A stretch of DNA of 64,000 bases from an uncultured bacterium. GTDB taxonomy: Bacteria; Pseudomonadota; Alphaproteobacteria; Rhodospirillales; Rhodospirillaceae. Location: NCBI GenBank assembly GCA_903888485.1, contig CAISTS010000040.1, positions 96,389 through 160,388 of the forward strand. The letters are read 5' to 3'. A program made the position numbers and the translations under genes. Numbering within the stretch: position 1 is the stretch's first letter; each line of letters starts with the position of its first letter. Below the pieces are notes generated by a model that had not been told where the DNA came from, did not search any database, and saw nothing but the letters and a program-made list of their open reading frames with translations. Below are positions 33,461 to 43,112 of the stretch, one piece after another.

Positions 33461-33467
33461 AAACCCC

Positions 33468-34550
33468 TTACCTCAGTTTCAGCGTGGCAAGGCCCGCCAC
33501 GGCCAGAATGACGGCGATGATCCAGAAGCGAATGACGATGGTTGGCTCCGCCCAGCCTTTTTCTTCGTAGTGATGATGCAGGGGCGCCATGTGGAAGACG
33601 CGCTTGCCGGTGAGCTTGAAGCTGACCACCTGCACGATCACCGACACGGTCTCCAGCACGAACAGGCCGCCGACGATGCCGAGCACAATTTCGTGTTTGG
33701 TGACGACGGCGACCGAGCCGAGTGCGCCGCCCATGGCGAGCGATCCCGTGTCGCCCATGAAGACCATGGCGGGCGGCGCGTTGTACCAAAGGAAGCCGAG
33801 TCCGGCGCCGACCACGGCGCCGCAGAACACCGCGAGCTCGCCGGCGCCGGGCACATAGTTGACCTGCAGATAGTTCGCGAAAACGGTATTGCCGATGAGA
33901 TAGGCGATGATGGTGAACACGCCGGCGGCGATCATCACCGGCACGATCGCCAAGCCATCGAGGCCGTCGGTGAGGTTGACCGCGTTGGATGCGCCGACCA
34001 TCACGAAGACGCCGAAGGGAACGTAGAAGATGCCGAGGTCGAACAACACTTCCTTGAAAAAGGGCACCGAGAGCCGCTCGGACAGGGCCGGCGTGCTGAT
34101 GACCGAGATGGCATAGGCGGCGACGGCGGCGATGGCGATCTCGGCGATCAGCTTGAGGCGGCCCTTAAGCCCGCCGACCGAACGCTTGGTGACTTTAAGA
34201 TAGTCATCGACGAAGCCGATGAGGCCGTAGCTCATGGTGACGAACAGCGCTACCCAGACATAGCGGTTGGAGATATCTGCCCACAGCAGTGTCGCGATGC
34301 CGATACCGAGCAGCATCATCACGCCACCCATAGTCGGAGTGCCCTGCTTGACGAGATGGCTTTGCGGGCCGTCGGTGCGGATCGGTTGGCCGTAGCCCTG
34401 CTTGGTCTTCAGCCAGCGGATGATCGAGGGCCCCATGACGAAGGCTACGAGGAGCGCCGTGATCACCGCGCCGCCAGTCCGGAACGTCAGATACCGGAAA
34501 ACGTTGAGTGCGATGAACTCGTTCGACAGATCGGACAACAGATACAGCAT
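33468..34550 (-). CDS. mraY: Phospho-MurNAc-pentapeptide-transferase MraY
   Basis: 360 residues with about ten membrane helices. It makes lipid I from UDP-MurNAc-pentapeptide and undecaprenyl phosphate. Motifs are [40 protein letters not shown] with the Mg-binding Asp pair, [20 protein letters not shown], the [15 protein letters not shown] segment, and the [20 protein letters not shown] cytoplasmic loop. It lies between murF (8-base gap) and murD (7-base gap), the standard dcw position. Confidence 0.97.
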   Translation of the reverse strand: MLYLLSDLSNEFIALNVFRYLTFRTGGAVITALLVAFVMGPSIIRWLKTKQGYGQPIRTDGPQSHLVKQGTPTMGGVMMLLGIGIATLLWADISNRYVWVALFVTMSYGLIGFVDDYLKVTKRSVGGLKGRLKLIAEIAIAAVAAYAISVISTPALSERLSVPFFKEVLFDLGIFYVPFGVFVMVGASNAVNLTDGLDGLAIVPVMIAAGVFTIIAYLIGNTVFANYLQVNYVPGAGELAVFCGAVVGAGLGFLWYNAPPAMVFMGDTGSLAMGGALGSVAVVTKHEIVLGIVGGLFVLETVSVIVQVVSFKLTGKRVFHMAPLHHHYEEKGWAEPTIVIRFWIIAVILAVAGLATLKLR

Positions 34551-34558
34551 CGTTGCTC

Positions 34559-36004
34559 CTAGTGACCGCGCGCGGGTGTACCCGCGCTATGGGCCGCGCG
34601 CGCCAGAAGCGCGGCGACGACGATTTCCATGTGACTGCTGTGCGAGCCTTTGACGGCGATCACGTCGCCCGCGCGCACGGCCCCTGCAACCAACGGCGCG
34701 AGGCTCTTCGAATCCTTGGCGTGTCCGCCGCGCATCTCGGATGGCAGCGCGTTGTGGAGGTTCTCCGTCAACGTGCCCGCGGTGAAGACGAGGTCGATAT
34801 GAGCCGCTTTGAGGCTTGGCGCGAGACCCGCATGCAGCGCGGGTCCGCCGGCGCCGAGCTCAAGCATGTCGCCCAGCGCCATGATCAGGCGGCCGCCGCT
34901 CTTGACCGGGCCGCTGACGGGCTGGTGCATCTGGGCCATGGTCTCGGCGAGCACGCGCACGGCGGCGGGACTGGCGTTATAGCTTTCGTCGATGACGAGA
35001 ATGGTGCCGCCATCGGCGGGCACAAGCTGGCGCGCGCCACGGCCCGGAGGTGCGGCAAGGAGGGAGAGCGCGCCGGCGGCGCGATGAAAGTCGCCGCCCA
35101 CGGCCTTGACGGAGGCGAGGGCGGCGACGCTGTTCAGCGCCCAATGACGGCCGCTAACAATCATGTCGTACAGGATGCGCTCGCCGTCGAACTCGGCAGC
35201 CACTTGAGTGCCGTCAGGGGTAAGCGACCAGGAAACGAGGCGCGCTGCGGAATCGCCGCTCGTGCCGAAGCTGATGATGTTGGTGACGTTGTAAGTCTTC
35301 GCCGCTTTGAGGAGGCGGGCATGCTGGGCGTTGTCGCGCGGCAGGATAATGGCGCCGCCGGGTTCGAGTCCGGCCATGATGGCGCCCTTCTCGTCGGCGA
35401 TCTCGGCCACAGAATTGAAGAACTCGAGGTGCGCGGCTTCTACGTTGGTGATGATAGCCGCGTGCGGTCGCACCATCTTTGAGAGCGGCGCGATCTCGCC
35501 GGCATGGTTCATGCCGAGCTCGAAGACGCCGTAGGCGGTGTCGGCCGGCATTCGAGAGAGCGAAAGCGGCACGCCCCAGTGATTGTTGAGGTTGCCTTCG
35601 GTGGCGTGAGTCTTGCCGAGCGCGGCAAGGCCGAGCTTGAGGGCTTCCTTGGTGCCGGTCTTGCCGACGCTGCCGGTGACCGCGATGATGCGCGCCTTCG
35701 TGCGGCTTCTCGCGAATTTCGCCAGATCCTGCAGCGCCGCAAACGTATCCTTAACCACTACTATGCGATCGTGGTAATCGGCGGAATCCTGAACCTCACC
35801 GTGCACGAGCGCGGCAGCGGCGCCGGCCTTCAGGGCGGCCGTGACGTAAGCATGGCCGTCGAAGTTCGGGCCCTTCAAAGCGACGAACAGATCGCCTTTG
35901 CTGACGCTGCGGCTGTCGATGGACACGCCGCTTGCAGTCCAGCTGCCGGGGCACTTTCCGCCGGTGGCTTTCGCGATTTCGGCCGAGGTCCACAACGTGC
36001 TCAT
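34559..36004 (-). CDS. murF: UDP-MurNAc-tripeptide--D-Ala-D-Ala ligase MurF
   Basis: 481 residues. It adds D-Ala-D-Ala from Ddl. It begins [40 protein letters not shown] is the substrate-binding N-domain, [20 protein letters not shown] is the ATP loop (GKTGTK), and [40 protein letters not shown] and [20 protein letters not shown] follow. The start is ATG 36004, overlapping the murE stop (ATGA). The same frame continues upstream inside murE but without the MurF N-domain, so it was cut there. Confidence 0.95.
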   Translation of the reverse strand: MSTLWTSAEIAKATGGKCPGSWTASGVSIDSRSVSKGDLFVALKGPNFDGHAYVTAALKAGAAAALVHGEVQDSADYHDRIVVVKDTFAALQDLAKFARSRTKARIIAVTGSVGKTGTKEALKLGLAALGKTHATEGNLNNHWGVPLSLSRMPADTAYGVFELGMNHAGEIAPLSKMVRPHAAIITNVEAAHLEFFNSVAEIADEKGAIMAGLEPGGAIILPRDNAQHARLLKAAKTYNVTNIISFGTSGDSAARLVSWSLTPDGTQVAAEFDGERILYDMIVSGRHWALNSVAALASVKAVGGDFHRAAGALSLLAAPPGRGARQLVPADGGTILVIDESYNASPAAVRVLAETMAQMHQPVSGPVKSGGRLIMALGDMLELGAGGPALHAGLAPSLKAAHIDLVFTAGTLTENLHNALPSEMRGGHAKDSKSLAPLVAGAVRAGDVIAVKGSHSSHMEIVVAALLARAAHSAGTPARGH

Positions 36005-37473
36005 GCGCGCACTCCGGGAACGGAGCGCACGACATCGACATCGTTGAACGGGATCACGGTGGCGCCGACGATCTGGCCGCTCTCGTGGCCCTTGCCGGCC
36101 ACCAGTAGCACGTCGCCCTCGCCGAGCTTGCCAATCGCAGTCGCGATCGCTTCGGCGCGGTCGCCGATTTGTGTTGCACCCGGGCTGCCTTGCATGATTT
36201 CGGCGCGGATCGTCGCCGGCGCTTCGGAGCGCGGATTGTCGTCGGTGACATAGACCGCGTCGGCGAGGCGGTTCGCGATCTCGCCCATGATGCGGCGCTT
36301 GCCTTTGTCGCGATCTCCGCCGCAACCGAACACCACGGCCAGCTTGCCGGTGGCGTGAGGGCGCAGGGCGTTGAGCACGGTTTCGAGCGCGTCGGGCGTA
36401 TGGGCGTAGTCCACATATATTGATGCGCCAGCGACGGTGACGCCGGCGCGCTGCATGCGGCCGGGCACGCCTTCGAGGTGTTCCAGCGCCGCGACCGCCG
36501 CAGCGGTATCGACGCCGCCGGCAATGGCAAACCCAAGGGCGCAGAGTGCGTTGCTGACCTGGAAAGCCCCGGCGAGGGGCAGGCGCACGCGGTAAGACGT
36601 GGCCAGCACGTTGAGGTCGAGCACTTGGCTCGTGCCCTCGATGACACTGCTCACCAGCTTCAGGGAGTCGCCGGCCTTACCGTACTTAAGCACGCGGTGG
36701 CCGCGCTGCTGCGATGCGACGTCAAAAGCGGCGACCTCGGAACTGTCGGCATTCAGCACCGCCGTACCGCCTTCCATCAGCACATCGGAGAATAGGCGCA
36801 GCTTGGCGGCGAGGTAAGCGGCCATGGAGCCGTGATAGTCGAGATGGTCGCGCGTGATATTGGTGAATCCGGCGATGGCGATCTTCACGCCATCGACGCG
36901 GAACTGGTGCAGGCCATGGCTGGAGGCTTCCATGGCGAGGTGGGTGACGCCATGCTGGGCCATATCGGCTAGCATCGTGTGCAGTTTTGCGGGATCGGGC
37001 GTGGTGAGGCTGCCGGGGACATCGATACCGGGCGCGAAGGCGCCAAGCGTGCCGAGATATCCGGCCTTGTGACCTAGCCGTGCCCAGATCTGGCGCGTGA
37101 AATGCGCAACCGAAGTCTTGCCGTTAGTGCCTGTGACGGCTGCCACGGTCTCCGGCTGCGCGCCGAAGAAACGCGACGCCATCAGCGCGAAGCGCCGGCG
37201 CGGATTGCTGTCGGTGATCAGGCGCACGGGCGTGCTGCGCGCATCCAACCGGCCCGCGCCAAGATCGGTGCCGGGCGAGGAAAGCACGGCGGTCGCGCCG
37301 CGCTTGACCGCTTCCTCTATATAGGCGCGCCCGTCCGCAACTGCGCCGGGCAGGGCCGCGAACAGGAATCCCGGCCGCACGGCGCGGCTATCGGCCGTCA
37401 GCCCGGTGATGTCCAAGTCCCTCAACGCCCTTTGATCCATGCCTTCTTCCGCCAGCAGCTCACTGAGACGCAC
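36001..37473 (-). CDS. murE: UDP-MurNAc-L-Ala-D-Glu--meso-DAP ligase MurE
   Basis: 490 residues from GTG 37473, which gives MRLSELLAEEG, a typical MurE start, with GGGGAAA upstream. The frame is open to TTG 37518 inside ftsI. DITGLTADSRAVRPGFLFAA is the N-domain, and VAAVTGTNGKTSVAHFTRQI is the ATP loop. THLAMEASSHGLHQFRVDGV, FTNITRDHLDYHGSMAAYLA and SIYVDYAHTPDALETVLNAL are conserved. VYVTDDNPRSEAPATIRAEI contains the DNPR motif, which selects meso-diaminopimelate over lysine. The start lies inside the last codons of ftsI (14-base overlap). Confidence 0.95.
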   Translation of the reverse strand: MRLSELLAEEGMDQRALRDLDITGLTADSRAVRPGFLFAALPGAVADGRAYIEEAVKRGATAVLSSPGTDLGAGRLDARSTPVRLITDSNPRRRFALMASRFFGAQPETVAAVTGTNGKTSVAHFTRQIWARLGHKAGYLGTLGAFAPGIDVPGSLTTPDPAKLHTMLADMAQHGVTHLAMEASSHGLHQFRVDGVKIAIAGFTNITRDHLDYHGSMAAYLAAKLRLFSDVLMEGGTAVLNADSSEVAAFDVASQQRGHRVLKYGKAGDSLKLVSSVIEGTSQVLDLNVLATSYRVRLPLAGAFQVSNALCALGFAIAGGVDTAAAVAALEHLEGVPGRMQRAGVTVAGASIYVDYAHTPDALETVLNALRPHATGKLAVVFGCGGDRDKGKRRIMGEIANRLADAVYVTDDNPRSEAPATIRAEIMQGSPGATQIGDRAEAIATAIGKLGEGDVLLVAGKGHESGQIVGATVIPFNDVDVVRSVPGVRA

Positions 37474-39439
37474 TGGAATTTTCCCCAGTGGCCTGTGAGG
37501 TTGCGCCGAGCGCTTCAATGTTGACGTCGTCGATCAGGCCGCCGATGGAGTCCGGCGTCTGCGCAGCAATGTCGGGTGTAACCGTGACCTTGGTGGTTTC
37601 TTCGTCTTCGACGAGGAGCTGCGGCGTGGGGACCGCGACAACAGCGGGCACGCTCGCTTTGATCACAGCCGGCGTGCCGCCGTATTCGTTCTTGGTTTCG
37701 GTCGGGCCGTAGGTCGCGATCAAGCTGGTGAGCGGCGCGAAGCTGTCCGTATGTCCCATGGGGAACACGCCGAGCATCGGACCGATTTTGGAGACGATGC
37801 TGCCGGCGGTGGGCGCGGCGTTCCAGCCTGCCGTGGCGAAGTTGTAGGTCTCTTTAATGCCGCGCGGCTCGTCGAGCATGGTCAGCACGACATAACGCGG
37901 CGCATCGATCGGGAAGGCGGCGACGAAGGACGTGCGCAGCGAATTTTCCGAATAGCCGCGCCCCAAGGTCTTCTCGGCCGAACCGGTCTTGCCGCCGACG
38001 AGATAACCCGCCGCGTCGGCCTGTTTGCCGGAGCCATAGAGTACGATCAGGCGCATCAGCGCGCGCATCTCTTCGGAAGTTTTGGACGAGATCACCTGCG
38101 TGCCCGCCGGAGCCTGGCCCGGCGCGCGGTGCATGATGGTTGGCGGATACAAGACGCCGCCGTTGACCAACGCGCTCACCGCGGAGACCACATGCACTGG
38201 CGTCACCGAGATGCCGTGGCCGTAGGAGATGGTGATGGTGTTGATGTCGCGCCAGGTCGAGGGGTACTGCGGCGTGCCGGTTTCAGGCAGCTCGAGGTGC
38301 AGCGGCGAGAGCAGGCCCATCTTGCGCAAAAAATCTTGTTGCGCGGGCGTACCGGCTTCCAGCGCCATCTTGGCTGCGCCGATGTTCGACGAGTGGATCA
38401 GAACTTCAGGGACGGTGATGACGCGATTGAGGCCGTGGAAGTCGCCGATGGTGAAGCGCCCGATCTTGATCGGCACCGAAGCGTCGTAACGGCTGGTCAG
38501 CTGCGCCGTGCCGCGCTCGAGCGCCATGGCCGCGGTGAACAGCTTGAAGGTCGAGCCCATTTCATAAAGGCCAAGGGTCGTGCGGTTGAACCGCTGATCC
38601 TTGGAGGCGGTGCCCATGGACTTGGGGTCATAGTCGGGCAGCGAGACCATCGCGATGATCTCGCCGTTGCGCGAGTCCATCACCACGGCGCTGCCGCCGA
38701 CGGCACGGAAGCGCGCGACCGATTGGGCGAGGCTTTCACGCACGGCATGCTGCACGCGCACGTCGATGGACAGGCGCACGGGCTCACTCTGCGCTGCGAG
38801 CTTTTCGTCGAAAGACTTTTCGACGCCGGCAAGACCGTGGTTGTCGGGATCGGTGACGCCGACGACGTGGGCCAGCAGCGTGCTCTGCGGATAGATGCGG
38901 CTTTCGGAGTCCTCGAAGGATAGGCCCGGAATGCCGAGGCGATTGACGGCGACCTGCTCGGCCGGCGTCAGGTTGCGGCGCAGATAGCTGAAGCGCTGAC
39001 CGGAGGAGAGCTGTTTCAGCACCTCGTCGTGATCGAGGTCGGGCAGCGTCGCGGTCAGCTTGTCGGCCGCGGCCTTGATATCGGGAACCTTGTGTGTGTC
39101 GGCGAAGAGATTCACCGTCGGCAGGTTGGTCGCGACGATGACGCCATTGCGGTCGATGATGTCTGCGCGCGTCAGAGGACGCGGCGCATCGCTGACGCTG
39201 CGTGTGACTGCTGCGGCCCGGGGATCCTTGAACACCATTAGGTCGACAAGACGCAGGCCGATGGCGGAGAAGGCCAGGCCGAACAGGCTCGCGGTCACCA
39301 GAAGGCGCATGCGGCCGGTTTCGACGGCGCGTGTGGTCGAGCCGCGCAGCTGCAATTTGGGCGCCGCGGCCGGCTTGACCTCTTCGCCGGGATAAAGGAA
39401 CAGCTTGCGGGTCGAAGGCGGGCGCACGTTCATGACCAT
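37460..39439 (-). CDS. ftsI: Septal peptidoglycan transpeptidase FtsI (PBP3, class B)
   Basis: 659 residues, longer than the 588 of E. coli PBP3. One membrane anchor (MRLLVTASLFGLAFSAIGLRL, residues about 44-63) follows a 43-residue cytoplasmic tail. The dimerisation/pedestal domain starts at RPLTRADIIDRNGVIVATNL. The transpeptidase domain has SxxK (Ser296-Lys299 in GSTFK), SSN (350-352) and KTGS (484-487). After ~570 there is a roughly 90-residue Val/Pro/Thr-rich tail. It works with FtsW. The start overlaps the ftsL stop (TGATG). Confidence 0.96.
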   Translation of the reverse strand: MVMNVRPPSTRKLFLYPGEEVKPAAAPKLQLRGSTTRAVETGRMRLLVTASLFGLAFSAIGLRLVDLMVFKDPRAAAVTRSVSDAPRPLTRADIIDRNGVIVATNLPTVNLFADTHKVPDIKAAADKLTATLPDLDHDEVLKQLSSGQRFSYLRRNLTPAEQVAVNRLGIPGLSFEDSESRIYPQSTLLAHVVGVTDPDNHGLAGVEKSFDEKLAAQSEPVRLSIDVRVQHAVRESLAQSVARFRAVGGSAVVMDSRNGEIIAMVSLPDYDPKSMGTASKDQRFNRTTLGLYEMGSTFKLFTAAMALERGTAQLTSRYDASVPIKIGRFTIGDFHGLNRVITVPEVLIHSSNIGAAKMALEAGTPAQQDFLRKMGLLSPLHLELPETGTPQYPSTWRDINTITISYGHGISVTPVHVVSAVSALVNGGVLYPPTIMHRAPGQAPAGTQVISSKTSEEMRALMRLIVLYGSGKQADAAGYLVGGKTGSAEKTLGRGYSENSLRTSFVAAFPIDAPRYVVLTMLDEPRGIKETYNFATAGWNAAPTAGSIVSKIGPMLGVFPMGHTDSFAPLTSLIATYGPTETKNEYGGTPAVIKASVPAVVAVPTPQLLVEDEETTKVTVTPDIAAQTPDSIGGLIDDVNIEALGATSQATGENSSASQ

Positions 39440-39900
39440 CAGCGCACCTTCTTTTCACGCGGCGGCGTGGCAGCGCCGGCGGTGGCCGAGAACAAGAGGC
39501 GCTGGATGCGCGCTATCAGCACCGGCGCAAAGCCGGTGGGCTCGGTCACCTTTGCTTCGATATCGGGCGAAGGAGTGGGGCGCGCGGGCACCGTCGGCTG
39601 CGCGGCATTTACACGCGGCGCCGCATCAGCGCGGAACGGCAGCGCGTTGATGTCGGCGATGTTCTGCTTGAGCGGCGCGCCGAACCCGAGATGTTCGGCG
39701 AAGAGACGACGAAGTCTCTCGGGATCGTTGAGATAGGTCCACTCGGCCTCGAGTACCTTGATGGCGGCGCGGTCGCGCGCGACCTGGGCCTGGCTCACGT
39801 GGAGTTGATCCTCAAGGTCCTGGACCTTGTATTTGAGCAGAAAGAGCGAAGCGCCGACGCCGACGGCAATCGCACCCCACAGGAAATAGGAGGCTCTCAT
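39439..39900 (-). CDS. ftsL: Cell-division protein FtsL
   Basis: 153 residues. A bitopic divisome protein: it begins [20 protein letters not shown] with the membrane segment near the start, then a leucine-zipper-like coiled coil ([20 protein letters not shown]) and the [20 protein letters not shown] motif found in alphaproteobacterial FtsL. The Pro/Ala-rich C-terminal half is not conserved. Identification relies partly on position between rsmH and ftsI. The start overlaps the rsmH stop (ATGA). Confidence 0.9.
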   Translation of the reverse strand: MRASYFLWGAIAVGVGASLFLLKYKVQDLEDQLHVSQAQVARDRAAIKVLEAEWTYLNDPERLRRLFAEHLGFGAPLKQNIADINALPFRADAAPRVNAAQPTVPARPTPSPDIEAKVTEPTGFAPVLIARIQRLLFSATAGAATPPREKKVR

Positions 39901-40901
39901 GCGAGACCTCCGGCGAGGGCGGTGAGCGAGGGCGCGGCCGTACGCTCCGCTATGCGGAGCCGGGCGGATCTTGCGCGCGGATTGTGGGCTATTTCGGCTT
40001 CGCTCGGTCCGATGGGCCGGCGCGAGAGCGGCGTGAAGGTGGCGGTCGCGGTGGGCGCGCCCAGGCTCGCCGGTGTGTGGCGCGACGGGCGGATCGCCGA
40101 TCCAGACCGCGCTTTCAAGAACGTCTTGACGATGCGGTCTTCGAGCGAGTGGAAGGACACGACCGCGAGAATGCCGCCGGGACGCAGGAGCTTCTCGGCG
40201 CCCAGCAAACCGCGCTCGAGTTCGCCCAGTTCGTCGTTCACATAAATGCGCAGCGCCTGGAAGGTGCGCGTCGCCGGGTCGATGCCGTCCTGGGCGCGGC
40301 GCACTTCGGCCCGGATGACGTCGGCGAGGTGCAGGGTGCGCGAGAAGGGGCGGTCGCGGCGCGCTTCCACGATGGCGCGGGCGACGCGGCGGGCATGACG
40401 CTCTTCGCCATAAGTGAAGATGATGTCGGAGAGTTCTTTCTCAGACAATGTATTGACGACGTCGGCGGCGGAGCGTCCGCTTTTCTCCATGCGCATGTCC
40501 AAGGGACCATCCCGCAAGAACGAGAAACCGCGCGTGCGGTCGTCGATCTGCATCGAGCTCACGCCCAGATCCAGCGCAACACCGTCAACGCCGGAGATGC
40601 CGCGCGCGGAAAGCAGCTCGGCCATGTCGCCGAAGCGGCCCTGCACAACGTGTAGGCGGCCGGGAAACCGCGCCGCGAGGTTCTCGCCGCGCTTCAAGGC
40701 CTCCGGATCGCGGTCGATGGCCCACACGATGCAAGGGGCGGCTTCCAGCAGGGCAGTGGAATAACCGCCGGCGCCGAAGGTGCCGTCGAGATAAACACCG
40801 TCGGCCTTGGGGGCCAGCGCTTCGATAACTTCAGAAAGGAGAACCGGGATGTGTTCGACGTCGCTAGGCCCAGGCGTGCCGGTGGTGAAAGCGGCGCACA
40901 T
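39897..40901 (-). CDS. rsmH: 16S rRNA m4C1402 methyltransferase RsmH (MraW)
   Basis: 334 residues. It N4-methylates C1402 in the ribosomal P site. It begins near [20 protein letters not shown] with [20 protein letters not shown] (SAM binding). [40 protein letters not shown] (LDLGVSS motif), [20 protein letters not shown] and [20 protein letters not shown] are diagnostic. The start shares one base with the mraZ stop (TGATG). Confidence 0.96.
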   Translation of the reverse strand: MCAAFTTGTPGPSDVEHIPVLLSEVIEALAPKADGVYLDGTFGAGGYSTALLEAAPCIVWAIDRDPEALKRGENLAARFPGRLHVVQGRFGDMAELLSARGISGVDGVALDLGVSSMQIDDRTRGFSFLRDGPLDMRMEKSGRSAADVVNTLSEKELSDIIFTYGEERHARRVARAIVEARRDRPFSRTLHLADVIRAEVRRAQDGIDPATRTFQALRIYVNDELGELERGLLGAEKLLRPGGILAVVSFHSLEDRIVKTFLKARSGSAIRPSRHTPASLGAPTATATFTPLSRRPIGPSEAEIAHNPRARSARLRIAERTAAPSLTALAGGLA

Positions 40902-41341
40902 CAGTTGCCGCCGTTCTTCATCGCGGCGGCGACGCGCGCGAGCTTGGCCTGCTTCAACGCATTGAGCGCGCCGGGCTCCCAGATCTGGAACTTGCGGCCC
41001 TGGCCCAGGAACGCCGCCTGGTCCTTCAGGCTGGCCCTGGCGATGAATTCGTCGGGAAGAACGATGCGGCCTTCCCCGTCGAGGGGCAGCTCGCGCAGCT
41101 CGCCCATGATCAGGTCGGCGGCTTCGTTGCCGCCCGCGGGTACAAAAGAGTCGGCGATCTGCTGTTCGAGGTTCTCGAAACGGTCGAAACCGGCGCCTTC
41201 GAGGCAGGCTTCGAAGAGGGATGGGTGCACGGCGACGCTGGTCAGCCCGCGGCCCTGGATGACGGCGCGGAACGGCGCCGGCACGGACACGCGGCCCTTA
41301 CCGTCGAGTTTGTTCACGAACGTCCCGAAGAACGCTTTCAT
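40901..41341 (-). CDS. mraZ: Transcriptional regulator MraZ
   Basis: 146 residues. It has two AbrB-like swapped-hairpin repeats: [20 protein letters not shown] and [20 protein letters not shown]. MraZ forms ring-shaped oligomers and binds direct repeats upstream of its own gene, repressing the dcw cluster. Four such repeats occur here at 41447-41480 over the predicted promoter. It is the first gene of the division cluster, about 110 bases downstream of that promoter. Confidence 0.96.
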   Translation of the reverse strand: MKAFFGTFVNKLDGKGRVSVPAPFRAVIQGRGLTSVAVHPSLFEACLEGAGFDRFENLEQQIADSFVPAGGNEAADLIMGELRELPLDGEGRIVLPDEFIARASLKDQAAFLGQGRKFQIWEPGALNALKQAKLARVAAAMKNGGN

Positions 41342-41663
41342 CGCGGAGCTTCCGTCAAAGCCCGATCCCCTTCAGCGTCCCGCCCGCGCTGGCTCTGAAA
41401 TTCCAATGACTTAGGAAAGACCGAGTCCGCCCTCTGCTGGACCTTAATGGTATCTCATGGGATTTTATGGGTGTCAATGGAGTTGCGCCCCTTAAGTCCT
41501 TGTCTTTCCAACAATGTTCGTGATTTGTTCTATTTAGGAGCGTGTTCCCCCGGTCCTGCACGCGCAACATTGTTACGAAACCAATCCGGGCTGGGATGGT
41601 TCCTTTTAGGCGTCAGAAGCGGCGGGAGAAGGGAGTCGTCGAGGCGATTCCAGGGCAGAGCCC
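41342..41663. other. Upstream control region of the dcw cluster; no gene seen
   Basis: Besides the promoter and MraZ boxes, this 322-base gap contains two exact inverse copies of AACAATGTT (41510-41518 and 41566-41574), 56 bp apart. Each is itself a near-palindrome (AACA-N-TGTT). It also contains three GANTC sites (41423, 41633, 41646). I found no protein-coding or RNA gene. Confidence 0.5.
41447..41480 (-). promoter_or_regulatory. mraZ promoter overlapped by four MraZ boxes
   Basis: On the reverse strand, TTGACA (41477-41472) and GATACC (41454-41449) are separated by 17 bases and could serve as -35 and -10 elements. On the forward strand ATGG recurs exactly every 10 bases, at 41447, 41457, 41467 and 41477. 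Known MraZ sites are TGGGN-type direct repeats with 10-bp spacing, so four copies covering the whole promoter fit autoregulation. Confidence 0.75.
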
Positions 41664-42671
41664 TTAGGACCGGTTTTCGAGATACCGGGTGATGTGGTTA
41701 CGCAGCCCGAAGCCGAGCTTGGCCAGAAGGGTCTCGTTATTTACCGGGGTCCCCGCCCGCTGCAACTCCTCGGCGGCGGCAACCACCTGCGCCCGATACG
41801 CGGCAAGGCGCGCATCGTAGGCCTCCGGTTCCACCAGGAACGGGTTGTCGCGCGGGTTATGGCCGCGCTCGATGAAGGCGATATAGCGGTGGAAAGCCAC
41901 GCCAACCGTATTGCGGACCAACCAGGGCGTGCCCTGCGGGAACGACGTGAGTTTGGGCCAATCGTTCATGGCGCCGGGCGGCATGAAATTGACCGCTTCC
42001 AGCAAGGAATGCAGGAACGCCAGCACGTAGGGCTTTTCCTGGATGTCCTCGATGACGTAGATGCCGCGGCTGTGCAGCGCCGGATAGAGGAAGCTGAAGG
42101 TGCGGAACATGCTGTGGGTGGTGTGCAGCCCATCGTCGATAACGACGTCGAAGTCGCCGCCCGACGCGGCGATGAAATCCATCATGAAGGCTTCGCTGGT
42201 CTGATCGCCGATGAAGACCTTCTTGCGTCCGCCGGCGAATTCCGCGCAGCGCGGATCGATGTCGAGGCCGTAGATCGTGGCGTTGGGGAAGAATTCCTCC
42301 CACATGTTGATGGAGCGCGGCGTCTGCACGCCGACCTCGACCACCTTGCGGGCGCTATAACGCACATCGCGGAAGTAGCGCCAGTAGTGGCGTAAATAGT
42401 TGTGAGCCCGCTTCGAGGGGGTGTGGATATCGCCGAGCTTCTCGAGGTCATTCGTGGGATCGTCCGGGCGCGGTTCCGGCGTGGGCGTCGCGCGCGCAAG
42501 CACAGCGTTGATGGCGTTATTGCGCTTCTGGACGACTTTGAACCAGTCGCCGCGCTGCTCGGCCAGCTGGGCTTGGTCCAGCATGGCGCGCGCTTCTTGT
42601 GGCAAGTCTTGCACGTGAGCCCTCGTTCCCCGCGGAAACAGCCTGCGACCATAAGCATGGTCGATTGCCAC
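41664..42671 (-). CDS. Class I methyltransferase, CmcI/MycE-like
   Basis: Up to 335 residues. KVVEVGVQTPRSINMWEEFF is a variant motif I, FPNATIYGLDIDPRCAEFAG is motif II, and DFDVVIDDGLHTTHSMFRTF contains the D-D-x-x-H metal/substrate motif of the MycE/CmcI-type methyltransferases. IYVIEDIQEKPYV follows. The N-terminal ~60 residues (helical, EQRGDWFKVVQKRNNAINAV) are not part of the fold. The GTG at 42671 lacks a ribosome binding site and starts 10 bases past the rnpB terminator T-run; Met at 42584 is an alternative. The substrate is unknown, possibly a sugar or natural product. Confidence 0.75.
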   Translation of the reverse strand: MAIDHAYGRRLFPRGTRAHVQDLPQEARAMLDQAQLAEQRGDWFKVVQKRNNAINAVLARATPTPEPRPDDPTNDLEKLGDIHTPSKRAHNYLRHYWRYFRDVRYSARKVVEVGVQTPRSINMWEEFFPNATIYGLDIDPRCAEFAGGRKKVFIGDQTSEAFMMDFIAASGGDFDVVIDDGLHTTHSMFRTFSFLYPALHSRGIYVIEDIQEKPYVLAFLHSLLEAVNFMPPGAMNDWPKLTSFPQGTPWLVRNTVGVAFHRYIAFIERGHNPRDNPFLVEPEAYDARLAAYRAQVVAAAEELQRAGTPVNNETLLAKLGFGLRNHITRYLENRS

Positions 42672-42680
42672 ATCGTAAAG

Positions 42681-42688
42681 AAAAAACG
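42681..42688 (-). terminator. T-run terminating rnpB
   Basis: On the reverse strand the P1 arm GGCCATCTGG of RNase P RNA is followed by CGTTTTTTCTTTA. The closing helix plus this T-run serves as an intrinsic terminator. Confidence 0.7.
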
Positions 42689-43072
42689 CCAGATGGCCTG
42701 TAAGCCGGGTTCTGTCCTTGGCGAACCTTTCGGTGCGTCAAGGGATGACCATTCCTCTGGGGTGCGCATCGCTGCGCACCTCGGCGCGACCGACCCGGAC
42801 GACGGTGCGAAAACCCACCTCTCGGCATAGCAAGCCACCCGAGCGGCCGTCCCTATTTGGTCTTGCTCCAGGTGGGGTTTGCCCTGCCGGCGCTGTTACC
42901 AGAACCGCGGTGCGCTCTTACCGCACCTTTTCACCCTTACCTGCAGAAGCAGGCGGTTTGTTTTCTGTGGCACTTTCCCTGGGGTCGCCCCCGCCGGACG
43001 TTATCCGGCACCATGTTCTCGTGGAGCCCGGACTTTCCTCTGCTTTGACACAGCGGTCATCCGGCCATCTGG
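42689..43072 (-). ncRNA. rnpB: RNase P RNA (type A)
   Basis: About 384 nt. The catalytic RNA of RNase P, which matures tRNA 5' ends. The 5' and 3' ends pair as P1 (CCAGATGGCC with GGCCATCTGG). Conserved segments in order on the reverse strand are GAGGAAAGTCCGGGCTCC (CR I), GGTAAGGGTGAAAAGGTG, GGTAACAGCGCCGGCAGGG, GCAAACCCCACCTGGAGCA (the GCAAACCCCACC block), and CAGAACCCGGCTTACAGG (CR V) at the 3' end. The boundaries are from P1 and may be off by a few bases. Confidence 0.96.
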
Positions 43073-43112
43073 CGGGCGTGAAAATGGGCTTCCAGTGCCT
43101 GAAAAGCAAGCG

